Shown: one piece after another, positions 35,494 through 44,354 of the stretch | Layout: each line of letters starts with the position of its first letter | Numbering within the stretch: position 1 is the stretch's first letter | DNA from: Hyphomicrobiaceae bacterium | Lineage (GTDB): Bacteria > Pseudomonadota > Alphaproteobacteria > Rhizobiales > Devosiaceae | Length of the DNA: 64,000 nt | Assembly: GCA_020638065.1 (NCBI GenBank) | Contig: JACKJG010000004.1 | Location: 62,001 to 126,000 of the forward strand | Direction of reading: 5' to 3' | Notes under the pieces: generated by a model | Told to the model about the DNA's origin: nothing | The model's database searches: none | What the model saw: only the letters and a program-made list of their open reading frames with translations | Program-made: the position numbers and the translations under genes

Positions 35494-36546
35494 ATGAACC
35501 GTCGTCTGTTTTCAATATCCGCGTTTGTTGTTTGCTGGCTCGCCAGTGCCCATCTCGCCGAGGCGCAGGAACGGCGCTTTTTCGACGATTGGCTCGCCGA
35601 TTGCCGGGTCGATGGCTATTGTTCTGCAACCGCCTATGACAACCCCAATCCGCCCTCCGGGGCCGTCGCCGACTACATTCTGCGCGTCGGGCGGCACCCG
35701 ACGGCGACCTATTGGGAAATATCGTTATCAACGGTGGCGGACATGCCCGGCGCCTCGCCGGAATTTGCATTTGTCATTGATGATGCAGACGGCGTCAGCT
35801 TTTCGACGCCCTACGGAACCGGAGCCTACGGCGCGGTCAATGACTTCTTCATGCTCGGCGATGTCGCTGCGAGCCTTTTGGACAAACTGGTTCAGGGCCA
35901 GAACCTTGAAGTCGACTTTGCCAACATGTTCGATGAACCCATGTCGGCCCGTTTTTCTCTGACCGGGCTGGCCGCCTCGTTGCTCTGGATCGATGACCAA
36001 CAGCACCGCATCGGCTCCGAACGGGTCGCCTACGAGGCTCCCGCCGGTTTGACCCCAGTCTCACCGGATTATCCCGCGCAAATCCCGCAGGCGCTGCTCG
36101 CTCAGCACTTCGCCAGCGGCCAATGCGAGAGTTTCGAGCTGCTTCCCCACGCCCACGAAGTCATCCAGGACCAATTGGACGACAATACCTGGATGTGGCT
36201 GATCCCCTGCGCGGCCGGGGCCTACAACTTCATCTACCGGGGCTATACAGGCGAATGGAACGGCGACTATTTCAGAACCGAGATCTGGGCTGACTATTCC
36301 GGCGATCTGGGCTGGGCCGGTACCGACTATCTGGTCAATCCCGATTATGATCGGGACACCAGAATCCTGACCACATTCAACAAGGGACGTGGCATCGGCG
36401 ATTGCGGCACCATCGGCACCTGGCAATGGCACGATTACGGTTTCCGCCTGCTCGAGTTTCGCGCCAAGGATGATTGCGACGCTGCAGGTGGTCCCGAAAG
36501 CTTTCCGATGGTCTGGCAATGGCTGGCCGGAGAACCCAGACCCTAA
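35494..36546 (+). CDS. secreted DUF1176-type protein
   Basis: 350 residues. Signal peptide at 1-24 (MNRRLFSISAFVVCWLASAHLAEA). RRFFDDWLADCRVDGYCSATAYDN near the N-terminus and GDCGTIGTWQWHDYGFRLLEFRAKDDCDA at the C-terminus are the DUF1176 landmarks, with paired Cys probably forming disulfides in the periplasm. Function unknown. Its stop overlaps the stop of the convergent membrane gene. Confidence 0.8.
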   Translation: MNRRLFSISAFVVCWLASAHLAEAQERRFFDDWLADCRVDGYCSATAYDNPNPPSGAVADYILRVGRHPTATYWEISLSTVADMPGASPEFAFVIDDADGVSFSTPYGTGAYGAVNDFFMLGDVAASLLDKLVQGQNLEVDFANMFDEPMSARFSLTGLAASLLWIDDQQHRIGSERVAYEAPAGLTPVSPDYPAQIPQALLAQHFASGQCESFELLPHAHEVIQDQLDDNTWMWLIPCAAGAYNFIYRGYTGEWNGDYFRTEIWADYSGDLGWAGTDYLVNPDYDRDTRILTTFNKGRGIGDCGTIGTWQWHDYGFRLLEFRAKDDCDAAGGPESFPMVWQWLAGEPRP

Positions 36547-37163
36547 AACAGAATCTGGTGCAGCCGAAACAGCCATTCTCGCGGAACGAGTTCGAGCACG
36601 TAGGGCAGGCAGAGGAACAAACCGAACCCGCGCACCCACCAGCTCCGAAACCGCCGGAAGATCAGGACCACCATCGCTGCCCCGATCACGATCTCGATCT
36701 TGCTGACAATGTTTCCGTAGTGCTGGGGCTCGTAATAGGACACGCCCGAAATGAAGCGCCAATTGCTGAAGGGCCAGAAATGCGCATGCGCGTCACTTGT
36801 GTGCACAGGGAAATCGAACAGGGAATGCACAAAGGCCCCGGCGCCCAGAACCATCAGGGCCAACGCCCATTTGGACCCCCGGTTCCGATAGAACAGGTAA
36901 AGGCCGAGACAGAACACCGCTCCCCACACCGGAAACGAATGGGTGGCCGAAATAGCCGTTTGCCAGGGCGTCGACCAGTATAGCCCGTCGGGCGCGTCCC
37001 ACATATTCCCCGAAAAGCCGGTCCAGCGAGCCCAGATCACCATCACCAGCATCGGCAGGTCGGGCAAAAAGCCCGAGAAAAAAGCGATGGCAATCAGCCC
37101 GCCCGCCATCCACCTGCGTGTGGCGACGCCGGCAGCAACAAGCATATGGGTTGGTGTCATCAT
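36543..37163 (-). CDS. YdjM/DUF457-like membrane protein (putative metal-dependent hydrolase)
   Basis: 206 residues with four to five transmembrane helices. MMTPTHMLVAAGV, FFSGFLPDLPML, SATHSFPVW and FVHSLFDFPVHTSDAHAHFWPFSNW place His and Asp residues as in DUF457 membrane proteins, which are suspected metal-dependent hydrolases. Start at 37163 or 37160 (ATGATG). Activity is only inferred. Confidence 0.65.
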   Translation of the reverse strand: MMTPTHMLVAAGVATRRWMAGGLIAIAFFSGFLPDLPMLVMVIWARWTGFSGNMWDAPDGLYWSTPWQTAISATHSFPVWGAVFCLGLYLFYRNRGSKWALALMVLGAGAFVHSLFDFPVHTSDAHAHFWPFSNWRFISGVSYYEPQHYGNIVSKIEIVIGAAMVVLIFRRFRSWWVRGFGLFLCLPYVLELVPREWLFRLHQILF

Positions 37164-37338
37164 CTGGCTGGTCTCGTCCGCTCGCACAAATACCGGGAAC
37201 CGAAACGCTAGCCGGACACCAGAACTTTGCCAACGCCGTAAAACCAATTGTGAGAAACATGAACGCCTCTGGCACCGGGGCGTAGGCTTTCCCATATGTT
37301 GTGCTTACGCCATTGATTCCGCACAAAAGGGGTTCGGT

Positions 37339-38289
37339 TTGGCACTCCTCGCATTCCTCGCCGGTCTCGTGCTTCTGGCTTTGGCCGGCGACCAACTGGT
37401 CAATGGAGCGGTCGCCATCGCCCGGCGGCTCGATGTTCCCTCGTTCATTATCGGCCTGACCATCGTCTCGATCGGCACCTCGATGCCCGAACTGGTCGTC
37501 GCCGTGGAAGCCGCGCTGCAGAACCACCCCGAACTGGCCGTCGGCGGTGTCGTCGGCTCGAACATTTCCAATGCCCTGCTGATCATCGGGCTTCCGGCCC
37601 TCATTGCGCCATTCGCCAATGAGGACCTTCTGACCCGGCGCACCGGGTTGATCATGGTTTTGGTGACACTTTTGTTCATCACCTTTCTGTGGGACGGAAT
37701 GCTCAGCCGCTTCGAGGGCATCGCCATGGTGGTCGGGCTGGCAGCATACATTCTCACCAATTACTGGCTGGCCCGCCGGCTTGGCGCCGACGCGGCGATC
37801 GCGGAGACCGCGTCCAGCAACAACGAGCCCACGCTGCTGTCCGCCATCCTGCAGGCGACACTTGGACTGGCAGGCCTGATCATTGGCGGACAATTGACCG
37901 TCGATGGCGCGCTGGGCATAGCCGAATTCTTCCATCTCTCCGCCGGCGCGGTCGGCCTGACCATCGTCGCTTTGGGAACGTCCCTGCCCGAGCTGGCCGC
38001 CGGCCTCGCCGCCGCGCGCAAGGGCCAGCCCGGCCTGGCTGTTGGCAACGTCATCGGCTCCAATATCGTCAATATCCTCGGCATCATGGGTATTACCGCG
38101 GCGATTTCGCCGGTTCTTGTCCCGGCCAGAATTCTGACCCAAGACATGTGGATCATGCTCGCGGCAGGCGCTGTGTTGGTCGGCATGCTCTATCTCACGC
38201 GCCGGGTCGGCAGAAGGATCGGTGCTCTGCTGACGCTGGCTTATCTCGCCTACATGATTGAAGTACTCGTGCTCGGCGTGGCATCCTGA
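37339..38289 (+). CDS. calcium/sodium antiporter, YrbG-type (CaCA superfamily)
   Basis: 316 residues. Two inverted repeats each with the alpha-motif: GLTIVSIGTSMPELVVAVEAAL ... GGVVGSNISNALLIIG, and GLTIVALGTSLPELAAGLAAA ... GNVIGSNIVNILGI, which form the ion-binding core of K+-independent Na+/Ca2+ exchangers. No ATG is available; the TTG at 37339 has AAAAGGGG upstream. The SDR gene starts four bases after the stop. Confidence 0.92.
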   Translation: MALLAFLAGLVLLALAGDQLVNGAVAIARRLDVPSFIIGLTIVSIGTSMPELVVAVEAALQNHPELAVGGVVGSNISNALLIIGLPALIAPFANEDLLTRRTGLIMVLVTLLFITFLWDGMLSRFEGIAMVVGLAAYILTNYWLARRLGADAAIAETASSNNEPTLLSAILQATLGLAGLIIGGQLTVDGALGIAEFFHLSAGAVGLTIVALGTSLPELAAGLAAARKGQPGLAVGNVIGSNIVNILGIMGITAAISPVLVPARILTQDMWIMLAAGAVLVGMLYLTRRVGRRIGALLTLAYLAYMIEVLVLGVAS

Positions 38290-38293
38290 ATCC

Positions 38294-39085
38294 ATGGTGG
38301 AATCGGCCAAAGCCTCGAACGACACAGGCGCCGCGCTCGTCACAGGTGCGGGCACGCGCATCGGTGCCGCATTGGCAAGGCGTCTTGCGGTCAAAGGCTA
38401 CGCAATCATCGTCCACTACAATCGTTCGTCGGACAGTGCCGAACAGGTCGCCGAAGCCATCCGCGAAAACGGCGGCCGCGCCGAAGCAATGGGTGCCAAC
38501 CTTCTGGACCGCGGAGCACGCGACAAGCTGATTGAAAACGCATGTCGGCCGTTTGGGCCCTTGACACTGTTGGTCAACAACGCATCGGTATTCGAACCGG
38601 ACAGCGCCGAGACATTGCGTTACGACCTGTGGGACGCGCATTTCGGTCTGCACGCGGAAGCACCCATGTTTTTGGCCCGTGATTTTGCCGCCCAGCTTCC
38701 AAAAGGCCAGAAAGGCAACATCGTCAACATCGTTGACGAGCGGGTCTTGCGCACAAGTCCCGGCTATTTCTCCTACAGCCTTTCGAAGCAGGTCCTGTTT
38801 GAGGCCACAAGAACGCTGGCGCAAACCCTTGCACCCAACATCCGCGTCAACGCCATCGGGCCCGGCCCGACCCTGCCCAATTCTCGCCAGACGGATGAGC
38901 AATTCGCTGCCGAGGTGGCCAGGCTTCCGCTTCAGCAATCCGCCACGCCCGGCGACATTGCTGACACACTTTTGTATCTGCTGCAGGCACGTTCGCTCAC
39001 AGGACAAATGATTGCGCTCGATGGCGGAGAACATCTCGACTTCCGCCGCACCGGCGCCATCACTCCGGCGGAGCGCAATGAATGA
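38294..39085 (+). CDS. short-chain dehydrogenase/reductase, pteridine-reductase/FolM-like
   Basis: 263 residues. NAD(P)-binding AALVTGAGTRIGAALARRLA (Arg after TGxG suggests NADPH), LLVNNASVFEP, catalytic SPGYFSYSLSKQ and the PGPTLPNSRQ loop. The TGAGTRIG and HYNRSSDSA segments resemble dihydromonapterin/pteridine reductases, but the substrate is not certain. Stop overlaps the uvrC start (ATGA), a coupled pair. Confidence 0.87.
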   Translation: MVESAKASNDTGAALVTGAGTRIGAALARRLAVKGYAIIVHYNRSSDSAEQVAEAIRENGGRAEAMGANLLDRGARDKLIENACRPFGPLTLLVNNASVFEPDSAETLRYDLWDAHFGLHAEAPMFLARDFAAQLPKGQKGNIVNIVDERVLRTSPGYFSYSLSKQVLFEATRTLAQTLAPNIRVNAIGPGPTLPNSRQTDEQFAAEVARLPLQQSATPGDIADTLLYLLQARSLTGQMIALDGGEHLDFRRTGAITPAERNE

Positions 39086-41001
39086 GCGAAATCGAAACGG
39101 TTGAACACAAGGTCCCGACCGGACCCGACATCATCAAGAAATTCGTGCGCACCCTTCCCGGCTCGTCCGGGGTCTATCGCATGTTCGATGCAAACGGACA
39201 GGTGATCTATGTCGGCAAGGCCCGCAACCTGAAGGCGCGCGTCACCAACTATACCCGTTTCGAGGGCAACCCGGTCCGCATCTGCCGCATGATCGCTGCT
39301 ACCGCCTCGATGGAATTCGTCACCACGGAGACCGAAGCCGAAGCGCTGCTGCTCGAAGCCAATCTCATCAAGCGCTTGCGCCCGCGCTTCAACGTGCTTT
39401 TGCGCGACGACAAGAGCTTCCCCTACATTTTGCTGGCCACGGACCACGAAGCTCCGCAAATCCTGAAGCACCGTGGCACGCGCCGCCGCAAGGGCTTTTA
39501 TTTCGGGCCCTTCGCCTCGGCAACCGCGGTAGAGCGCACGATCGCCGCCCTGCAAAAGGCCTTCCTTCTCAGAAACTGCACGGATTCATTCTATGCCGGT
39601 CGCTCCCGGCCCTGCCTGCAACACCAGATCAAGCGCTGCGCCGCGCCCTGCACCGGGGAAATCTCGCTGGAAGATTATGGTGAGCTTGTCCAAAGCGCCA
39701 AACAATTCCTGGAGGGCAAGAGCCGATCCGTGCAGGCGCATTTGTCAGAGGAAATGAACGAAGCGGCAGAAGATCTCGACTTCGAGCGCGCCGCCACCAT
39801 TCGCGACCGGCTCTCGGCCCTCGCGCTGATCCAGTCGCAGGGCGATTCCACCGCCCAGACGCTGGAAGAGGCCGACATTTTCGCCATCCACCAGCAGGCG
39901 GGGCAGTTCTGCGTGCAGGTCTTCTTCTTCCGTGCCCACCAGAACTGGGGCAATCATGCTTTCCGTCCGCGCGCCGACGCCTCGCTCAGCGAGGCAGATG
40001 TGCTGGGCCCGTTCCTCGTGCAATTCTACGAAAACCGCACACCACCGCGCATGGTGCTCTTGTCGCATGAGATCGAAGATGCCGAGCTGATCGCAGAAGT
40101 ATTGAGCGAAAAAGCCGGGCGCAAGGTCACGCTCGGCGTGCCACAACGCGGTGAAAAGAGGGACCTTGTCGACAACGCTTTGGTCAACGCCCGCGAGGCG
40201 CTGGGGCGGCAATTGTCCGAAAGCGCTAGCCAGAAGAAGCTGCTCGAAGGTCTCAAGGAAACGTTCGGTCTGCCGCGCGTGCCGCGCCGCATCGAGACCT
40301 ATGACAATTCACACATTCAAGGCACCAACGCGATCGGCGCCATGGTGGTGGCCGGCGAGGACGGCTTTTCCAAAAAGCACTACCGCACCTTCAACATCAA
40401 AAGCGAAGACCTGACCCCCGGCGACGATTTCGGCATGATGCAGGAGGTGCTGACCCGCCGTTTCAAGCGGCTGGCAAACGAAGTTCCCGAACCCGACAAT
40501 GTCGCATCAGACGACGAAGAGGGTGCGGCGACGGAGGGCCTTCCCGATTGGCCGGACGTGCTTCTGATCGACGGCGGTCTTGGCCAGCTCAACGCGGTGC
40601 GCGAGGTCTTCAGGGAGCTCGGCCTCAAGCACGATATCAGCCTGATCGGCATCGCCAAGGGCGAAGAGCGCAATGCCGGACGCGAGACCTTCTTCATGCA
40701 GGGCCGTGAACCCTTCATGCTGCCGGCCCGCGATCCGGTGCTCTATTACGTGCAGCGTCTGCGCGACGAGGCCCACCGCTTCGCCATTGGCACACATCGC
40801 GCCAAGCGCAACAAGGCCATGGTCAAGAACCCGCTCGACGAGATCGACGGCATCGGCCCAACCCGCAAACGCGCCCTGCTCAACCATTTCGGTTCGGCCA
40901 AGGCGGTCTCCCGCGCGGCGCTCAACGACCTCATGGCCATCGACGGTATTTCAAAAACAATGGCCCAGCAGATCTACGACCATTTCAATCGCGCCGAATA
41001 G
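39082..41001 (+). CDS. uvrC: excinuclease ABC subunit C (UvrC)
   Basis: 639 residues, full length. Makes the dual incisions in nucleotide excision repair. GIY-YIG domain at about 25-105 (SSGVYRMFDANGQVIYVGKARNLKARV) for the 3' cut; Cys-rich NCTDSFYAGRSRPCLQHQIKRCAAPC; UVR domain (LDFERAATIRDRLSALALIQ) that contacts UvrB; RNase H-like domain (IETYDNSHIQGTNAIGAMVV ... LLIDGGLGQL) for the 5' cut; C-terminal helix-hairpin-helix (LDEIDGIGPTRKRALLNHFG). The ATG overlaps the SDR stop. Confidence 0.97.
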   Translation: MSEIETVEHKVPTGPDIIKKFVRTLPGSSGVYRMFDANGQVIYVGKARNLKARVTNYTRFEGNPVRICRMIAATASMEFVTTETEAEALLLEANLIKRLRPRFNVLLRDDKSFPYILLATDHEAPQILKHRGTRRRKGFYFGPFASATAVERTIAALQKAFLLRNCTDSFYAGRSRPCLQHQIKRCAAPCTGEISLEDYGELVQSAKQFLEGKSRSVQAHLSEEMNEAAEDLDFERAATIRDRLSALALIQSQGDSTAQTLEEADIFAIHQQAGQFCVQVFFFRAHQNWGNHAFRPRADASLSEADVLGPFLVQFYENRTPPRMVLLSHEIEDAELIAEVLSEKAGRKVTLGVPQRGEKRDLVDNALVNAREALGRQLSESASQKKLLEGLKETFGLPRVPRRIETYDNSHIQGTNAIGAMVVAGEDGFSKKHYRTFNIKSEDLTPGDDFGMMQEVLTRRFKRLANEVPEPDNVASDDEEGAATEGLPDWPDVLLIDGGLGQLNAVREVFRELGLKHDISLIGIAKGEERNAGRETFFMQGREPFMLPARDPVLYYVQRLRDEAHRFAIGTHRAKRNKAMVKNPLDEIDGIGPTRKRALLNHFGSAKAVSRAALNDLMAIDGISKTMAQQIYDHFNRAE

Positions 41002-41060
41002 GCACCTTGACCCTTATTCATCCGGAGTGCAGCCTTTCGAGGCAATCCAGAGAGCCGATC

Positions 41061-41606
41061 ATGTCCTTACCCAACATCCTGACCATCGCGCGCATCGTCG
41101 CCATTCTGCCCATCGTGCTGCTGATCCTGATCGACGGCACCTGGGCGCGTTGGCTGGCGCTGATCCTGTTTGCGGCGGCGGCGATCACCGACTGGCTGGA
41201 TGGTTATCTGGCTCGCCGCAGCAATATCGTGTCGCCGCTCGGACGCATGCTCGATCCGATTGCCGACAAGATGCTCGTGGCTGCCCTGCTGGTCATCTTC
41301 GCCTTTGACGGCACCTTCTCGTGGCTCGACCTGATCCCGGCCCTCGCGATCCTGATGCGCGAGGTGCTGATTTCCGGCCTGCGCGAACACCTGGGCAATT
41401 CCAATGTCGTGCTCAACGTGACCATGCTCGCCAAATACAAGACGACGATCCAGCTGGTCGCTATCGGTTTGCTGATCGCCGTCCCGCTGGTACCGGGACT
41501 CGGGCTTTGGGCACATCTGCTGTTCTGGGTCGCCGGCGCACTGACGGTCTGGACCGGCTGGGACTATTTCAGAACCGCGTGGCCACATCTGGGAGAAGGC
41601 AAGTGA
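41061..41606 (+). CDS. pgsA: CDP-diacylglycerol-glycerol-3-phosphate 3-phosphatidyltransferase
   Basis: 181 residues with about four transmembrane helices. Catalyses the committed step of phosphatidylglycerol synthesis. The CDP-alcohol phosphotransferase motif D-x2-DG-x2-AR-x8-G-x3-D-x3-D is seen in ITDWLDGYLARRSNIVSPLG followed by RMLDPIADK. Start at 41061. Its stop overlaps the GTG of moaD. Confidence 0.95.
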   Translation: MSLPNILTIARIVAILPIVLLILIDGTWARWLALILFAAAAITDWLDGYLARRSNIVSPLGRMLDPIADKMLVAALLVIFAFDGTFSWLDLIPALAILMREVLISGLREHLGNSNVVLNVTMLAKYKTTIQLVAIGLLIAVPLVPGLGLWAHLLFWVAGALTVWTGWDYFRTAWPHLGEGK

Positions 41607-41854
41607 AAATCCTCTATTTCGCCTGGCTTCGCGAACGGTTGAACCGCGGCGAGGAAACCATCGATCCTCCCGCGGACATCGCAACCGTTTCAGACCTGAT
41701 GGATTGGCTTGCCGCCAGTGACGAAGGCATCGATCTTGTGTTCGAGAATCGCGACCTGATCCGCGTGGCTGTTGATGACGAACTGGTCGAGCATGACGAG
41801 ACGATCGCTGGGGCTGAGACGGTCGCGTTCTTCCCGCCCATGACCGGAGGTTGA
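41603..41854 (+). CDS. moaD: molybdopterin synthase sulfur carrier subunit MoaD
   Basis: 83 residues, ubiquitin-like. GTG start overlaps the pgsA stop (GTGA) with GGGAGAAGG upstream. Ends VAFFPPMTGG; the C-terminal Gly-Gly is the site of thiocarboxylation. Supplies sulfur to MoaE in molybdenum cofactor synthesis. Directly followed by moaE. Confidence 0.95.
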   Translation: MKILYFAWLRERLNRGEETIDPPADIATVSDLMDWLAASDEGIDLVFENRDLIRVAVDDELVEHDETIAGAETVAFFPPMTGG

Positions 41855-41859
41855 GCGGC

Positions 41860-42312
41860 ATGCTCACCGTTCGCTTGCAGGCCGAGATTTTTGACGCGGG
41901 AACCGAGACCAACACTTTTCTGCGCGATTGCGGCGGCGCCGGCGCGGCAGTCACCTTCACCGGTCTGGTACGCTCGCTGCCCGGTCAGGCAATCGAGGCG
42001 CTGGAACTCGAACATTATCCGGCCATGGCGCAAAAGGCCCTGACGGCGCTGGGCGAGAAGGCCATGGACCGGTTCGGCCTGATGCGCCTGACCATCATTC
42101 ACCGCTTTGGCAGATTGCTGCCCGAGGAACCGATCGTTCAGGTCATGGCGTTGTCGGCTCATCGGCAGGCCGCCTTCGATGGCGCCAATTTCGTCATGGA
42201 CGTTCTGAAAACCGATGCACCCTTCTGGAAGAAGGAAACCGCGGGCGGCAAAGAGGACTGGGTGGGAGCCAAATCAGAGGACGATTTCGCGCGCGACCGC
42301 TGGCAGAAATGA
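41860..42312 (+). CDS. moaE: molybdopterin synthase catalytic subunit MoaE
   Basis: 150 residues. Converts precursor Z (cPMP) to molybdopterin with MoaD. GAAVTFTGLVRSLPGQAIEALELEHYPAMA, IIHRFGRLLPEEPIVQV and the catalytic Lys region DVLKTDAPFWKKE are present. GGAGG lies nine bases before the ATG. A bidirectional terminator follows. Confidence 0.95.
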   Translation: MLTVRLQAEIFDAGTETNTFLRDCGGAGAAVTFTGLVRSLPGQAIEALELEHYPAMAQKALTALGEKAMDRFGLMRLTIIHRFGRLLPEEPIVQVMALSAHRQAAFDGANFVMDVLKTDAPFWKKETAGGKEDWVGAKSEDDFARDRWQK

Positions 42313-42315
42313 AAA

Positions 42316-42333
42316 CGGGCGCCGAAGCGCCCG
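42316..42333. terminator. bidirectional terminator between moaE and ilvE
   Basis: Stem CGGGCGC/GCGCCCG. On the minus strand the loop is TTCG and TTTTC follows, ending ilvE; on the plus strand a T-rich tract (TTTCGTATTTTT) follows, ending moaE. Confidence 0.8.
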
Positions 42334-42355
42334 AGATTTCGTATTTTTCTTGAGC

Positions 42356-43246
42356 CTATTCAGCAGCGAGTTTCTTGGGCTGAACCGCGTCCGTGTAGGC
42401 GTCAATAAGCAGATTGCAGACCTTGCCCGGAACGTAATGCGCGTCATCGATCTGCGACACGGGGGTGATCTCGGCCGCCGTACCGGTCAGGAAACATTCA
42501 TCGAAATCGCCGAGCTGTTCGGGCATGATATGCCGTTCGACCACTTTCAGTCCGGCATCGCGCGCCAGCCCGATCACCGTCTGCCGGGTCAGGCCGTTAA
42601 GGAAGCAATCCGGGGTCGGCGTATGCAGCTCGCCGTCCTTGTGAAAGAAGATGTTCGCGCCGGTCGCTTCGGCGACATAGCCGCGATAGTCGAGCATCAT
42701 CGCGTCGGTGAAGCCCTTGTTCATGGCCGCGTGCTTTGACAGCGTGCAGATCATGTAAAGGCCCGCCGCCTTGGCTTTGGACGGAATGGTCATCGGGTCC
42801 GGGCGCCGCCAATCGGAAATGGTCAGCTTGATACCCTTGAGCCGTTCCTCGCGCGTGAAATAGCTCGGCCATTCCCAGGTCGCGATGGCCAGATGCGTTG
42901 TGTTGTTCTTGGCAACGATCCCCATTTCCTCGGAACCGCGCCACATGACCGGGCGCATATAGGCATCGACGAGATTGTTCTTCGCCAACACATCGCGGCA
43001 TGCCTGATTGATTTCTTCGACCGAATAGGGTGACGGCATGTCCAGCATCCTGCCGGAATCGACCAGTCGCTGCGAATGCTCGGTCAGCTTGAAGACCTCG
43101 CCGCCATAGGCCCGCTGTCCCTCGAAGACACAGGACGCATAGTGCAGTCCGTGCGTCAACACATGCACCTTGGCATCCTGCCAGGGCACCATTTCACCAT
43201 CAAACCAAATCCAGCCCTCGCGCTGGTCCATCGGGATACCGGCCAT
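42356..43246 (-). CDS. ilvE: branched-chain amino acid aminotransferase (class IV PLP enzyme)
   Basis: 296 residues. Last step of Ile/Val/Leu synthesis and first of their breakdown. WFDGEMVPWQDAKVHVLTHGLHYASCVFEGQRAY, PLP Lys in CTLSKHAAMNKG, and the class IV signature EATGANIFFHKDGELHTPTPDCFLNGLTR. Start at 43246 (GGTGG upstream); the ORF's earlier ATG adds 16 unrelated residues. Divergent from the MarR gene, which could regulate it. Confidence 0.94.
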   Translation of the reverse strand: MAGIPMDQREGWIWFDGEMVPWQDAKVHVLTHGLHYASCVFEGQRAYGGEVFKLTEHSQRLVDSGRMLDMPSPYSVEEINQACRDVLAKNNLVDAYMRPVMWRGSEEMGIVAKNNTTHLAIATWEWPSYFTREERLKGIKLTISDWRRPDPMTIPSKAKAAGLYMICTLSKHAAMNKGFTDAMMLDYRGYVAEATGANIFFHKDGELHTPTPDCFLNGLTRQTVIGLARDAGLKVVERHIMPEQLGDFDECFLTGTAAEITPVSQIDDAHYVPGKVCNLLIDAYTDAVQPKKLAAE

Positions 43247-43323
43247 TTTTCCACCTGAATTTGCGGCTGGCATGTGGGCCAGAACCGCACCCACTCAAAC
43301 CTTTCCGTCGCACTTTCACGCCC

Positions 43324-43351
43324 TTGGCAAATTCGTCTCGAATTGTGATAA
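43324..43351 (+). promoter_or_regulatory. promoter with embedded palindromic operator for the MarR gene
   Basis: TTGGCA (43324-43329), 16-base spacer, TGATAA (43346-43351). The spacer is almost entirely a perfect inverted repeat AATTCG-TCT-CGAATT (43330-43344), the position expected for an autorepressor site. Confidence 0.55.
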
Positions 43352-43380
43352 GGGCGCAACTCGCCGCGACAGGGACGACA

Positions 43381-43899
43381 ATGGCACTCGAATCCATAAA
43401 TGTCAACAGTGCTGACATAAATTCGGCATTCGAGCTTTGGCCCGATATGCCCATGGACATGATGGGCCTGTTTTTCTTTGCCTATCGGGACTTTGTGCGC
43501 GGTTCGGACGCCGTTCTGGAAAAACAGGGGTTTGGCCGCGCCCACCATCGGGTGCTGTATTTCGTCAACATCCGCCCCGGCATGCCGGTTGCCGATCTCC
43601 TCGGCATTCTCAAGATCACCAAGCAGAGCCTCGCCCGCGTGCTCCGGCAATTGATCGACGAGGGCTATATCGAACAATCTCAGGGTGAAGTTGACCGCCG
43701 CCAGCGTCTGCTCTACGCAACCGCCAAGGGCAAGGCGCTATTCGAGGAACTGTCCCGGCTTCAGGCAGAGCGGATCGGCCGTGCGCTTGCACATCTCAAC
43801 GAGGAGGATGCACGCATCGTGCGACGCTTTCTTGCTACCATGGTCGACCCAGAAGACCGCGCAACGCTGGACCAGTTGCGGCTGACCACCGGCGTCTAG
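43381..43899 (+). CDS. MarR-family transcriptional regulator
   Basis: 172 residues. Winged helix: HHRVLYFVNIRPGMPVADLLGILKITKQSLARVLRQLIDEGYIEQ (recognition helix) followed by the wing GEVDRRQRLLYATAKGKAL, with dimerisation helices at both ends. AGGGAC lies upstream of the ATG. Divergent from ilvE with a palindrome in its promoter, so autoregulation and control of ilvE are plausible. Its TAG stop lies inside the terminal repeat of the MITE-like element that follows. Confidence 0.92.
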   Translation: MALESINVNSADINSAFELWPDMPMDMMGLFFFAYRDFVRGSDAVLEKQGFGRAHHRVLYFVNIRPGMPVADLLGILKITKQSLARVLRQLIDEGYIEQSQGEVDRRQRLLYATAKGKALFEELSRLQAERIGRALAHLNEEDARIVRRFLATMVDPEDRATLDQLRLTTGV

Positions 43900-44002
43900 A
43901 GCCGTTCAGGTTTTGATTGAATCAAAACCTCAGCTCTAAATCCTTGTTTTCTCGCGTTTCCGAACCGGAAAACCGTTTCACACTTTTCAGGAAACGCTCT
44001 AG
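43896..44002. mobile_element. 107-bp MITE-like dispersed element with CTAGAGC termini
   Basis: Starts CTAGAGCCGTT and ends AACGCTCTAG, i.e. terminal inverted repeats CTAGAGC/GCTCTAG. Inside is a perfect palindrome GGTTTTGATTGAATCAAAACC. The sequence style matches short repeats scattered in Hyphomicrobiales genomes (from memory, not searched). The left terminus provides the MarR stop codon. Confidence 0.65.
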
Positions 44003-44006
44003 CCAG

Positions 44007-44348
44007 CTACATCAGCTTTCGTCCGTTCGGCACCTTCTGGTCGATCGCGGCCAGAACAATGGCACCGTCCTCATCCTCAAATCCCAGCGTCAGAACCTCT
44101 GACCGGATCGGGCCGATCTGGCGCGGTGGGAAATTGACCACGGCCATCACCTGCCGCCCGACCAGTTCTTCCGGTGAATAGTGCACCTTTATCTGCGCCG
44201 AACTTTTCTTGATGCCGACTTCCTCGCCGAAGTCGATCATCAGAATGATCGCCGGTTTGCGCGCTTCCGGAAAATCCCGCGCTTCAATAATTGTTCCCGT
44301 GCGGATATCGACCTTCAGGAAATCATCAAATGTGATTGTGTCGTCCAT
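44007..44348 (-). CDS. csaA: CsaA-type tRNA-binding domain protein
   Basis: 113 residues. OB-fold: FLKVDIRTGTIIEARDFPEARKPAIILMIDFGEEVGIKKSSAQI, VVNFPPRQIGPIRSEVLTLGF and PNGRKLM are typical of CsaA, a small dimer with tRNA-binding and export-chaperone activity reported in Bacillus. Starts six bases after the proC stop, in one operon with ybjN and proC. Confidence 0.93.
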   Translation of the reverse strand: MDDTITFDDFLKVDIRTGTIIEARDFPEARKPAIILMIDFGEEVGIKKSSAQIKVHYSPEELVGRQVMAVVNFPPRQIGPIRSEVLTLGFEDEDGAIVLAAIDQKVPNGRKLM

Positions 44349-44354
44349 AAGCGC

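Noticed and set aside
36793..38394. 533-codon minus-strand frame
   Set aside because: Runs antisense through the Na+/Ca2+ antiporter and out of frame through the YdjM-like gene; polar low-complexity translation typical of a shadow.
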